This document shows positions 27,201 through 34,951 of a stretch of 64,000 nt of DNA, one piece after another. Below the pieces are notes generated by a model. That model did not search any database and was not told where the DNA came from. It saw nothing but the letters and a program-made list of their open reading frames with translations. The stretch's first letter is position 1, and every line of letters begins with the position of its first letter. The position numbers and the translations under genes are program-made. The stretch lies in assembly GCA_020445255.1 (NCBI GenBank), contig JAGRGY010000031.1, forward strand, positions 25,782-89,781, in the 5' to 3' direction. Origin of the DNA: Gammaproteobacteria bacterium. Lineage in GTDB: Bacteria; Pseudomonadota; Gammaproteobacteria; Chromatiales; Chromatiaceae.

Positions 27201-27955
27201 ACCAGGTACCCCGAAAGGCCAACGCCGGCGACGCCGAGGGCAACGAGCACCAATCCGGCAAGCAGCGCGACGGTGCCGGAGATGTCCGTTCGCGATTCCT
27301 CGCAGGGTGGTCCGACGACGAACCCACGCGTGATGCGCGCACCGGCCCACGCCCAAAGCATCCAGACCACCAGGATTACGATCGCCGCGACCGGAACCAG
27401 CGGCGCCGTGCGCGTGATCGTCGCGAGCAACGCGAAGAACCCGGGGAACAGCGGCGTACCGACCGCCGCCAGGACGGTCACGGTCATCAACGTCGCGAGT
27501 CGCGGCATGGCGTGTGCCAGGCCGCCGGATGCACCAGCGTACGCCGCACCGAACACCGCTTCGATGCGTCCCGCCTGCCAAGCCAGCAGCGCGAACGGCA
27601 CACTCAGCGCCAAGCCCTGCAATGCGAGCGCGTTGCCATCTTCCGATGCAAGCGCAATCGGCCACAGCAGTGCCCATGCTGATACCGCCATATGCGCCGT
27701 CCACATGTTGAGTTCGCGCAGCACGAGCGCGCGGAAGGCATACAGCGCCGCCGTCAGCACACCCCACCCGATCAACCATGCCGGCGGTTGCGATCCACCC
27801 AGCGCGAGCGCGAACACACCGACCTGGGGCCACACCAGCAGCAGTGCCATGCGCAGACGCGTGTCCCCGGCACGCGCGAACACGCGGTTGAACAACATGC
27901 TTGCCGGAAACAGCGGCAGGAATACCGCGGCGACCAGATAGCTCAGCGCCTCCAT
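27197..27955 (-). CDS. Extra membrane subunit of the DAB operon
   Basis: A 252-residue integral membrane protein with about seven hydrophobic helices. Segments such as GGLAHAMPRLATLMTVTVLAAVGTPLFPGFFALLATI resemble the proton-channel subunits of complex I and Mrp antiporters (NuoM/NuoN type), so it looks like a truncated relative of DabB. It begins 1 nt after the dabB stop and overlaps dabA by 4 nt, implying that it belongs to the same transporter. Many DAB systems have only DabA and DabB; here a second membrane subunit lies between them. Its biochemical role is unknown to me. Confidence 0.8.
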   Translation of the reverse strand: MEALSYLVAAVFLPLFPASMLFNRVFARAGDTRLRMALLLVWPQVGVFALALGGSQPPAWLIGWGVLTAALYAFRALVLRELNMWTAHMAVSAWALLWPIALASEDGNALALQGLALSVPFALLAWQAGRIEAVFGAAYAGASGGLAHAMPRLATLMTVTVLAAVGTPLFPGFFALLATITRTAPLVPVAAIVILVVWMLWAWAGARITRGFVVGPPCEESRTDISGTVALLAGLVLVALGVAGVGLSGYLV

Positions 27956-27956
27956 T

Positions 27957-29639
27957 TCAGGACCACCTCAGCATCACGTTGATCCGGGTCGCGAGTGCGA
28001 GCAGCCATCCCGACAGGCGCGCATAGGCGTTGATGACGAAAAACTCGCGTGCGACCAATGTGTAGAAACTGCGCCACAGCGCGCCGAACGGGCTGTCGCG
28101 ACGGCGGCCGTCGCGTTCCGCGTAATAGGTGACCAGCCAGCCGAGCACGACGACCAGGGTCATCAGTACGACCAGCACGTCAAACCAGAAGATGTCGATG
28201 CCGGCCGCGGCGTAGATGCTCGAGCGGAACACCGGATCGGGATACAGGAACACGTCGAAGGCATGGCTGATGAACGTGTAACCGAGCACGACGATCGTGA
28301 ACGAGAACAGCATCAGGCCCATCAGCCGCCAGATATTCTCGGTGCGCATGCGGTAGGTCGAGAAGATCAGCTGAGCGCCGGTCACCCAGCCGAAGAACAG
28401 CAGCACGATGGCGCCCTGCTTCTGGAAGAAGTCGTTCGCGACCAGCCAGTGTGCGAGTACCAGGATGGTCATTGGCACCACGAGGGTTACGCCGGCCATC
28501 ACCAACCACGGCTGTCGACGCCGTGCCGGTCGCCGTTCGACGACGAACGTATAGAGATCGTCTTTCGGCACGCCGTCGTCCTGCCTGGCCTCGTTGATCA
28601 CGCCGCCAGCACCGAGGAACAGCGTGCCCTTGAACAGGCCGTGCGCGATCAGGTGGTAGATCGCGAGCGAGAACGCGCCGACGCCGCATTCCATGATCAT
28701 GAAGCCCATCTGGCCCATGGTCGAGTAGCCGAGCGCCTTCTTGATGTCGTTCTGCGCCAGCATCAAAACGGAGCCGATCACGGCAGTGACGAGACCGACG
28801 ACGAAGATCCAATGCAGTACGCCATCCGTATTCACGAACAACGGGGCAAAGCGATTGATCAGGAACCCGCCCGCGTTGACGATGCCGGCATGCATCAACG
28901 CCGAAACGGGGGTCGGGCCGCTCATCGTGTACGGCAGCCAGGTATGCAGCAGGAACTGGGCAGAGCGCGCGAACGCCGACAGCGCGACGAGTGCGGCGAC
29001 CGTCTCGGCAAGCGGCAGTCCCCACAACGACTCGGTGTCGGGTGCGGCGATGATCCGTTCGAAGATCGTTTCCAGTGACCAGGTGCCAAATGCCTGATAC
29101 AGCAGCACCGCGGCCAGCAGCAACGGCAGGTCTCCGAAGCGATAGGTGAGCAGTGTCCACGAGGCGTAGCGGTGCGCCGTTTGGCTCGACGAGTCGTGAC
29201 CGAGCAGGAAATACAGCAGTACGCCGATCAGGTGCCATGCGATCAGAAGTGTCACGAGGTCGCCGGCACACACCATGAGCAGCAGCGCGGCTGTCATCAG
29301 GTCGAGCAGCACGAAGAACCGCGGATAACCCTGCTCCTCGGCCATGTAACGCCGCGAGTAGACGTGCACGACCAGGCTGATGCCGGAGATGACGAATGCC
29401 ATCAGGCTGCTGAGCGGGTCGAACAGCACAAAGCCCCACGAGGCGCCGAGTTGGAACGACGTGGCCGGTTTCCCGGCGAGCGCCAACCCGACCAGGACCG
29501 CCGCTGCCGCGAAGGTCAGTGTCGCGCCCGCGATGCTGATGCGCGCGCTCTGCCATCCGAGCCGGGATGCGCCCAACTGGGTCAACAGGGCCGTCACCAG
29601 TGGCAGCCCCAGCACCAGCGCGACAACGCCCCCCGTCAC
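27957..29639 (-). CDS. dabB: DabB, NuoL-like ion-channel subunit of the DAB pump
   Basis: A 560-residue membrane protein of the proton-conducting transporter family (NuoL/MrpA-like). Conserved features are the FVISGISLVVHVYSRRYMAEE region, LLIAWHLIGVLLYFLLGH, LLHTWLPYTMSGPTPVSALMHAGIVNAGGFL and KKALGYSTMGQMGFM, which form the discontinuous helices and charged residues of the ion path. It energises DabA. The GTG at 29639 is chosen because it overlaps the stop of the small upstream ORF (GTGA) and gives a normal N-terminus (TGGVVALVLGLPLVTALL); an upstream ATG at 29723 would add 28 arginine- and glycine-rich residues. The start is the least certain feature. Confidence 0.93.
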   Translation of the reverse strand: MTGGVVALVLGLPLVTALLTQLGASRLGWQSARISIAGATLTFAAAAVLVGLALAGKPATSFQLGASWGFVLFDPLSSLMAFVISGISLVVHVYSRRYMAEEQGYPRFFVLLDLMTAALLLMVCAGDLVTLLIAWHLIGVLLYFLLGHDSSSQTAHRYASWTLLTYRFGDLPLLLAAVLLYQAFGTWSLETIFERIIAAPDTESLWGLPLAETVAALVALSAFARSAQFLLHTWLPYTMSGPTPVSALMHAGIVNAGGFLINRFAPLFVNTDGVLHWIFVVGLVTAVIGSVLMLAQNDIKKALGYSTMGQMGFMIMECGVGAFSLAIYHLIAHGLFKGTLFLGAGGVINEARQDDGVPKDDLYTFVVERRPARRRQPWLVMAGVTLVVPMTILVLAHWLVANDFFQKQGAIVLLFFGWVTGAQLIFSTYRMRTENIWRLMGLMLFSFTIVVLGYTFISHAFDVFLYPDPVFRSSIYAAAGIDIFWFDVLVVLMTLVVVLGWLVTYYAERDGRRRDSPFGALWRSFYTLVAREFFVINAYARLSGWLLALATRINVMLRWS

Positions 29640-29803
29640 GCGGCGTACCCCGCGGTCACGGGGATGCCGACCGGGACGCAGGCGAATGCCTCCGGCGCCG
29701 TCGCCACCAGGCGATGTCGCCACACGGCGGTGCGTACCCCGCGAGTCTGCTCAGTCAGGGTTAGCGTTGCAGCCCGCTCCAGTTTGTAACGCAGCCCAGT
29801 CAT
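29636..29803 (-). CDS. Small ORF translationally coupled to dabB, unknown
   Basis: A 55-residue frame beginning at ATG 29803 with a GGGAAG ribosome binding site 6-11 nt upstream, and ending with a TGA that shares two bases with the dabB GTG start. The product is basic and has no membrane helix; it contains RGVRTAVWRHRLVATAPEAF. It fits both a genuine small subunit or regulator and a leader that drives dabB translation. I do not recognise a family. Confidence 0.45.
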   Translation of the reverse strand: MTGLRYKLERAATLTLTEQTRGVRTAVWRHRLVATAPEAFACVPVGIPVTAGYAA

Positions 29804-29860
29804 TTCGCTTCCCGTCCCGATGTCCTGGGAGCGAAGTCTACGAACGCGGTTGGCAAGGTG

Positions 29861-29892
29861 AAGTCGATAATTCCGATCCATATGATCGACTT
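29861..29892. promoter_or_regulatory. Inverted repeat AAGTCGAT-16-ATCGACTT upstream of the dab operon
   Basis: Two perfect 8-bp arms with an AT-rich centre, followed by TTTCATCGATGG. It lies 58-90 nt before the start of the small ORF, on the correct side for the dab promoter. It shares the TCGATA/ATCGA core with sites at 11.4 kb and 55.7 kb. Probably a LysR-type (CbbR-like) operator; this is inference. Confidence 0.5.
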
Positions 29893-30460
29893 TCATCGAT
29901 GGATTAGCGCGGCCACCAGGCGCTTTTCACGACACGGCCGGTGCAGTCGCCGCGTGACGACCACGCCCGCCCACGAGCGCGCTACGACACAACCCTGCCG
30001 CATCCCGGCGACGGGGCAACCGCCCTGGGGGTCCGACCTCGTGATGGAGGTGGGTCGCGCGGCACACCTGCTATCCGTGCACCGCGCGGCGCACCGCCCC
30101 GCAGCGTTTCAGCACGGCGGCCGCAGATCGGCGCCAGCGTTCAGCAGGGCGACTGCGTGCATTTCGTGCGGCCGGTCACAGATCGGCAAACATACGGGGA
30201 AACAGATTCTGAATCAGTGGGTTGCAGAGTTTCATCTTAATGTTGGGTTAATAAACCGTGCCTAGCATGCGACGCGTGGTGCTGCGCCGCCTGCGATGGA
30301 AACGTACCGGTTGAGGTTTCTGCTGTGGGTCGGCGCACGCGTCGTAGGCGTAGCGGCAAACGAGGGATCGAAACGCCGATGGCCGTGAACCACCGACGCG
30401 CGACGGTCTACTTCAAATGGCAGGACACCCGTCACAGATTCGGCGCTTATCCACAGATTT
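29893..30460. other. Intergenic region between the dab operon and the nonaheme cytochrome
   Basis: About 570 nt. The left end belongs to the dab control region. The rest is GC-rich with several open frames lacking recognisable content; an AT-rich TTGGGTTAATAAACC lies at 30242-30256. I see no RNA gene. Confidence 0.4.
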
Positions 30461-30476
30461 TGTGAGGTATATCACG
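30461..30476 (+). promoter_or_regulatory. Candidate CRP/FNR-family binding site
   Basis: TGTGA-GGTATA-TCACG matches the CRP consensus half-sites TGTGA and TCACA at nine of ten positions, with the correct 6-nt spacer. It lies 117 nt before the cytochrome ATG. A member of the CRP/FNR family could control this gene. Confidence 0.45.
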
Positions 30477-30592
30477 CCTCGCGACCGCCAAGGTCGCTAG
30501 ATTTCAGACTTGATCCATGTTGTGCAACCGTCGAGGCAGTCGTCACTGCCCCGGCACGAACGAACAATCGAGCAAAGGACAGGGGGATACCG

Positions 30593-33500
30593 ATGACCGG
30601 TACACACGAGCGCGTGATCCGCGCGATTCGGCGGCTGGGCCTTTCGGCGCTGCTGATCGCATTCGCATCGCACACGGCCTTGGCCGACGACGATTCGCGT
30701 CGACGGAGTTCCGACAGCGGTACGGTGAGCGCCGCTGCGACCACGCTGCAGATCACGAGCGCGTCGTGGTATTCCGGGCGCGACCGGATCATTGTGTCGG
30801 GCATCGGTCAGCGCGGCGAAGACGTTTCGGTTGTCAATGCGTTCGATCCCGGCCAGGAACTCGGCAACGACGACGTCAACAGCCGCAGCCGCTGGCGGGT
30901 GATCGCCAATGGCCCCATCCCCGTCCCCTGCCGCATACGCGTCATACAGACGGACGGTCAAACCAGCGAAGCCGACGTCAGCAACGCGCCGTCGGACTGC
31001 GCCCCCGACGGATCCGGCAACCAGCCACCCAGCGCCAATGCGAACGGCCCCTACAGCGGCACGGCGGGGATCGCGGTCAGCTTCAGCAGCGCCGGCTCCG
31101 GCGATACCGACGGCACGATCGTCTCGTACAGCTGGGATTTCGGCGACAGCACCACGAGCAACCAGGCCAATCCGAGCCACACCTATGCCGCCGCCGGCAA
31201 CTACCCGGTCACGCTGACGGTCGTCGACGATGACGGCGACAGCGACAGCGACAGCACGTCGGCCGACATCAACGACGCGCAGGCGTCATGCAGCCCGGCA
31301 AACCTGAGCGTATCGATCAACTCGACCGCGCAGGACGGTTGCCCCGATGGCACGGTGCCGGAACGCCCGCAGGTAGCCAACACCAGCTACAGCGTGCTGG
31401 CGATCAACGACCTCGGCATGCACTGCGGCGATCTCGACACGCGTATCGCCAGCATCCTGCCGCCGTTCCAGGTCCTGCTCGCCCAGGTCGTGCAGAAGGG
31501 TGGCACGCCGATCCTGAACCCGCAGGGCACGAGCATCTACTACTCGGCGGTGTCGAATCCGAACGACCCAATCCTGAACAGCAATGTGTTCGACGGGGTC
31601 AGGGCCGACGGTGACACCTACAAGACCAACTTCTGGGACTACCCGGTCGTCGCGGGTACCTACGACCCGTTCTATCCCGGTTTTAACCCGTTCAACCCGG
31701 CGCAGACACTGACCCCGCTCGCGGGCCCGCCGTTCAACGTCACGCATGACGTCGGCCTGCCGGTACCCAACGTCGAAGACCTGTACATCGGTCCCGACGG
31801 CCAGGTGAACAGCGGCGACGAGTTCCTGTCGGCGGTGCAGCACGCAATGCCGGGCATCGCCCTGCCCTACACGGCCAACGATCCGCTGCAGGCCGAGGAG
31901 CACTATGTCGACAAGCCGTTCTTCGTGAACTTCCCATTCGGCTACGTCGCCGAAGACGTCAACTGGTTCGAGGGCGCGGGCATCCCGTTTGCGGCCTTCG
32001 ATGACAACGGTCGCGAGAACGCCTACCCGCTGGTACGCGTCGAGGCGCGCGACAGCAACGGCAGCACGCTGTCGACGGTCGACACGGTGTTGCCGATCTC
32101 GGGCGAGGCGAGCTGCGTAAATTGCCACGCTGACCCGGCCGACCTGACCTCGGTCACCGGCCGCACCAGCAACAGCACGGCACCGACGGATGCCCTGACC
32201 AACAACAACCCGCCGCTTCCGGTGGTCACCAGCCTGTCGGATCCGGACAGCGATATGCCGGCGCGTGTGAGCCTCGAGTATGCCGCCGACATCAACACGC
32301 TGCGGCTGCACGACCTCAGGCACGGCGCGGCCTATGTCGCGCCATCGCCGGCCGATGACGGCACCACGGTCGCGGCGCCGTGCAGCATCACCGCGAACAA
32401 CGGTGACGGCGATGCGAACTGTCTGACCAACCAGGCGCTGGTGCAGGGCAAGCCGGTGGTGTGCCAGGTGTGTCACTACACGCCGGCGCTCGACCTGGCC
32501 CACCTGGGCCCGCTGACCGGTCCGGCCGGCGGCATCGCCAACGGCCGCAATCAGCTGGCGCATTCGAGCAACTCGAACGTGATGCACAGCCACCACGGCT
32601 CGACCGGTGCGTTCCCGGCGATCCCGGCACCGATCCAGGCCGCCGACGGCTCGATCACCAACCAGGCCGCGCGCCTGGACGCGCTGGAAAACAGCTGTTA
32701 CCAGTGTCACCCGGGCACCAACGTGCAGTGCCTGCGCGGCGCGATGTTCAACGGTGGCATGCTGTGTTCGGACTGCCACGGCGGTATGCAGCAGGTCGGC
32801 GCCGACTTCTCGCAGAACGTCTCGCCGACCAACCCGGCACCGGGTTCGCTATTGCTCGGCGGTGACTTCTACGACCCGGCCGACCCGCAGCCACGCGTGC
32901 CATGGGCCAACGAACCGGGCTGCGGCTCGTGTCACACCGGTGACGCCAACAACAGCCTCGCCGGCACGTCCGGGACCCTGGTCAACAACGTGGACACCTT
33001 CGGCAACACCGACGGCATCCGTCTGCGCCAGGCCTTCCGCACCGGTGACGCCAAGGCCACACCGATCGTGCCGGGCAACAAGCGCTTCGCCGAACCGGCC
33101 GTACCGGCCAGCTTCAACGGCACCGCCAACAAGGGCGCGGGCAATCCGCAGCTGTATAGAGTCAGCACCGGCCACGGCGGCGTGATGTGCGAGGGCTGCC
33201 ACGGGGCGACACACTCGGAGTGGCCGAACGCCAACCCGAACAGCAACGACAACATCGCCGCAGCACAGTTGCAGGGCCATACGGGCACGCTCGCGGAGTG
33301 CGACACCTGCCACGTGGCAAGTCAGATACCGAGCAACACGCAGGCGGGCCCGCACGGCATGCACGTGGTCAACGATTCACGCTTCTGGCGCGAGTCGCAC
33401 AAGGGCATGGCCGAGACCCAGAACCGCCAGCCGAACGGCGGCACCTGCGGTGCGTGCCATGGCAGCGACCACCTCGGTACCGTGCTGTCGCGCGCCTCGG

Positions 33501-33607
33501 AAGACCGTGCGTTCAGCGTCGAGGGATCGACGCGCAGGGTGTCCGCCGGTGAACCGGTCGCCTGCAACCTCTGCCACAGTCTGGCCAAGAGCTTCGGCAA
33601 CGACTAG
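30593..33607 (+). CDS. Secreted nonaheme cytochrome c with PKD domain
   Basis: A 1004-residue exported protein. Signal peptide residues 1-31; an Ig-like N-terminal region (about 45-140); a PKD domain (about 142-228, with GSGDTDGTIVSYSWDFGD and HTYAAAGNYPVTLTVVDDDG); then a large unrecognised region beginning at NDLGMHCGDLD (near residue 277). Nine CxxCH heme sites lie near residues 507, 624, 701, 724, 777, 865, 903, 952 and 990. PKD and Ig modules suggest extracellular or outer-surface display. The role could be extracellular electron transfer or redox of a bulky substrate. A good AGGGGGA precedes the ATG. It is monocistronic, bounded by a CRP-like site and a strong terminator. Confidence 0.88.
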   Translation: MTGTHERVIRAIRRLGLSALLIAFASHTALADDDSRRRSSDSGTVSAAATTLQITSASWYSGRDRIIVSGIGQRGEDVSVVNAFDPGQELGNDDVNSRSRWRVIANGPIPVPCRIRVIQTDGQTSEADVSNAPSDCAPDGSGNQPPSANANGPYSGTAGIAVSFSSAGSGDTDGTIVSYSWDFGDSTTSNQANPSHTYAAAGNYPVTLTVVDDDGDSDSDSTSADINDAQASCSPANLSVSINSTAQDGCPDGTVPERPQVANTSYSVLAINDLGMHCGDLDTRIASILPPFQVLLAQVVQKGGTPILNPQGTSIYYSAVSNPNDPILNSNVFDGVRADGDTYKTNFWDYPVVAGTYDPFYPGFNPFNPAQTLTPLAGPPFNVTHDVGLPVPNVEDLYIGPDGQVNSGDEFLSAVQHAMPGIALPYTANDPLQAEEHYVDKPFFVNFPFGYVAEDVNWFEGAGIPFAAFDDNGRENAYPLVRVEARDSNGSTLSTVDTVLPISGEASCVNCHADPADLTSVTGRTSNSTAPTDALTNNNPPLPVVTSLSDPDSDMPARVSLEYAADINTLRLHDLRHGAAYVAPSPADDGTTVAAPCSITANNGDGDANCLTNQALVQGKPVVCQVCHYTPALDLAHLGPLTGPAGGIANGRNQLAHSSNSNVMHSHHGSTGAFPAIPAPIQAADGSITNQAARLDALENSCYQCHPGTNVQCLRGAMFNGGMLCSDCHGGMQQVGADFSQNVSPTNPAPGSLLLGGDFYDPADPQPRVPWANEPGCGSCHTGDANNSLAGTSGTLVNNVDTFGNTDGIRLRQAFRTGDAKATPIVPGNKRFAEPAVPASFNGTANKGAGNPQLYRVSTGHGGVMCEGCHGATHSEWPNANPNSNDNIAAAQLQGHTGTLAECDTCHVASQIPSNTQAGPHGMHVVNDSRFWRESHKGMAETQNRQPNGGTCGACHGSDHLGTVLSRASEDRAFSVEGSTRRVSAGEPVACNLCHSLAKSFGND

Positions 33608-33676
33608 GCGGAGCGCGGCGTGTCGGACGGCATGGACGCCGTCCAACCGGCCACGCGCGACATTCACTCTCAATGC

Positions 33677-33709
33677 AGACGCCCCTCCTCGCGAGGGGCG
33701 TCTTTTTTT
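33677..33709 (+). terminator. Intrinsic terminator of the nonaheme cytochrome gene
   Basis: An 11-bp perfect stem (AGACGCCCCTC / GAGGGGCGTCT) with a CTCGC loop is followed by seven T. It lies 70 nt after the stop codon. Confidence 0.95.
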
Positions 33710-33798
33710 GTCTGCGCGAGCCGGGTTCTCAGCGACCAGGTTCTTTCCCACCGTAGCAGCGTATCGGTCAGCCGCCGATCGGCGGCACCTCACGCGGT

Positions 33799-34725
33799 TC
33801 AGTAGCCCCAGGTCAACGTGTCGAACGGCTTGCTCCAGGTCGCTCCGATCCAGAACTTGTCGTCTTCGTAGCCGTAGTCGATGACCAGCTTGAAGTCGAT
33901 CTCGAATCCGGTGTCGTCGAAGCTCGGATCGATCGGGCTCTGCTCCGGATCCCACCAGAAGCTCAGCTCGTCACCGACGTTGAACACCTGCACCGCATCG
34001 GCGTTGGCCCAGAAGTTGTACTTGCGGTACTTCACCGTCACCCAGGGATACTCGTTGCTCTCCTCGTCGCGGTCGCAGTAAACGACCCGGGTGTAGAAGC
34101 GCGAGACGTCGTAGGCGGCACCCGTCAACTTGTCGTACTGGTAGACAAACCCCCCCATACCGAACCAGTGCTGGGGCTTGCTGTTGGGGCCGTCGTCCTC
34201 GCTGAGGAACAGCAGCGGATAGCCGTACGACTGCACGTCGTTGACAAAGCTCTGGAACGGAAACAGGTCCTCGGCGCAGCTGTCGGCACCACCCGCCGCC
34301 GTGCCGCCGGCCAGCAGCGCATCGCGCGCCCAACCCTGGCGGTCACCGGTCCGTGGCTGACCGTAGACGCGCAGCATGTCTCGCGGCACCGGCGTGCGCG
34401 GCTCGGACACCGCATGGAACAGCGTGAGCGGATCGACCCCACGCAGGCGGTCGATGTCGTTGACACCCAGGTTGCCGCGACGGACGTATTCGCCGACCCC
34501 ATAGCCATGTAGCCGGTCCTTGCCGTCCCTGATTTCGACGAACCGCAGACGGTTGCCGTTGGGAAGGTCCAGGGCGATGCCGGCGGTCAACGACGTCAGC
34601 TTGTCGTCTGACGGTTTGACGATGAACGGTGCCGTCTGTTGTTGCCCGCCCGATGCGGGCAGTGCGCCGACGAGCACCGCTGCCGCGAGCACAAGCGACG
34701 CGGAAAATTGACAGGTGTAGTGCAT
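33799..34725 (-). CDS. Exported hypothetical protein
   Basis: A 308-residue protein with a signal peptide (residues 1-28; MHYTCQFSASLVLAAAVLVG, cleavage near ASGGQ). The mature part is Asp-, Tyr- and Trp-rich, with no heme or membrane motifs; segments such as GYPLLFLSEDDGPNSKPQHW and EYPWVTVKYRKYNFWANADA suggest a beta-sandwich. GGAGGAGG lies before the ATG at 34725. I do not recognise a family. It is 226 nt downstream of the Hsp70-TIR gene on the same strand, so co-transcription is possible but not indicated. Confidence 0.75.
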   Translation of the reverse strand: MHYTCQFSASLVLAAAVLVGALPASGGQQQTAPFIVKPSDDKLTSLTAGIALDLPNGNRLRFVEIRDGKDRLHGYGVGEYVRRGNLGVNDIDRLRGVDPLTLFHAVSEPRTPVPRDMLRVYGQPRTGDRQGWARDALLAGGTAAGGADSCAEDLFPFQSFVNDVQSYGYPLLFLSEDDGPNSKPQHWFGMGGFVYQYDKLTGAAYDVSRFYTRVVYCDRDEESNEYPWVTVKYRKYNFWANADAVQVFNVGDELSFWWDPEQSPIDPSFDDTGFEIDFKLVIDYGYEDDKFWIGATWSKPFDTLTWGY

Positions 34726-34951
34726 GGTGACCTCCTCCGTTTTGCGATGGCTACCATGACTAACCTTGGATGCCGCCCACCTGCACATGCTGTGAAATAG
34801 TGCCGGTGAAAACGCGCAACACGAACGTTGGAAGCGGGAAAATCCACGAGGCCGGGCGGCGAATCGACATGCGCGCGCAGCTGAATGCCGGATCGCGCGG
34901 TCGCCGACGCCCGATCGGCGCAGGCAGCCTCCGTCGGGGCGTGCGCAACGC

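Noticed and set aside
25287..27941. Long plus-strand open frame opposite dabA and the neighbouring membrane gene
   Set aside because: No recognisable domain, and it crosses two genuine genes; a shadow of high GC content.
29723..29812. Upstream ATG for dabB and the earlier in-frame part of the coupled small ORF
   Set aside because: The added residues are Gly/Arg-rich and without a ribosome binding site; the GTG at 29639 and ATG at 29803 fit better.
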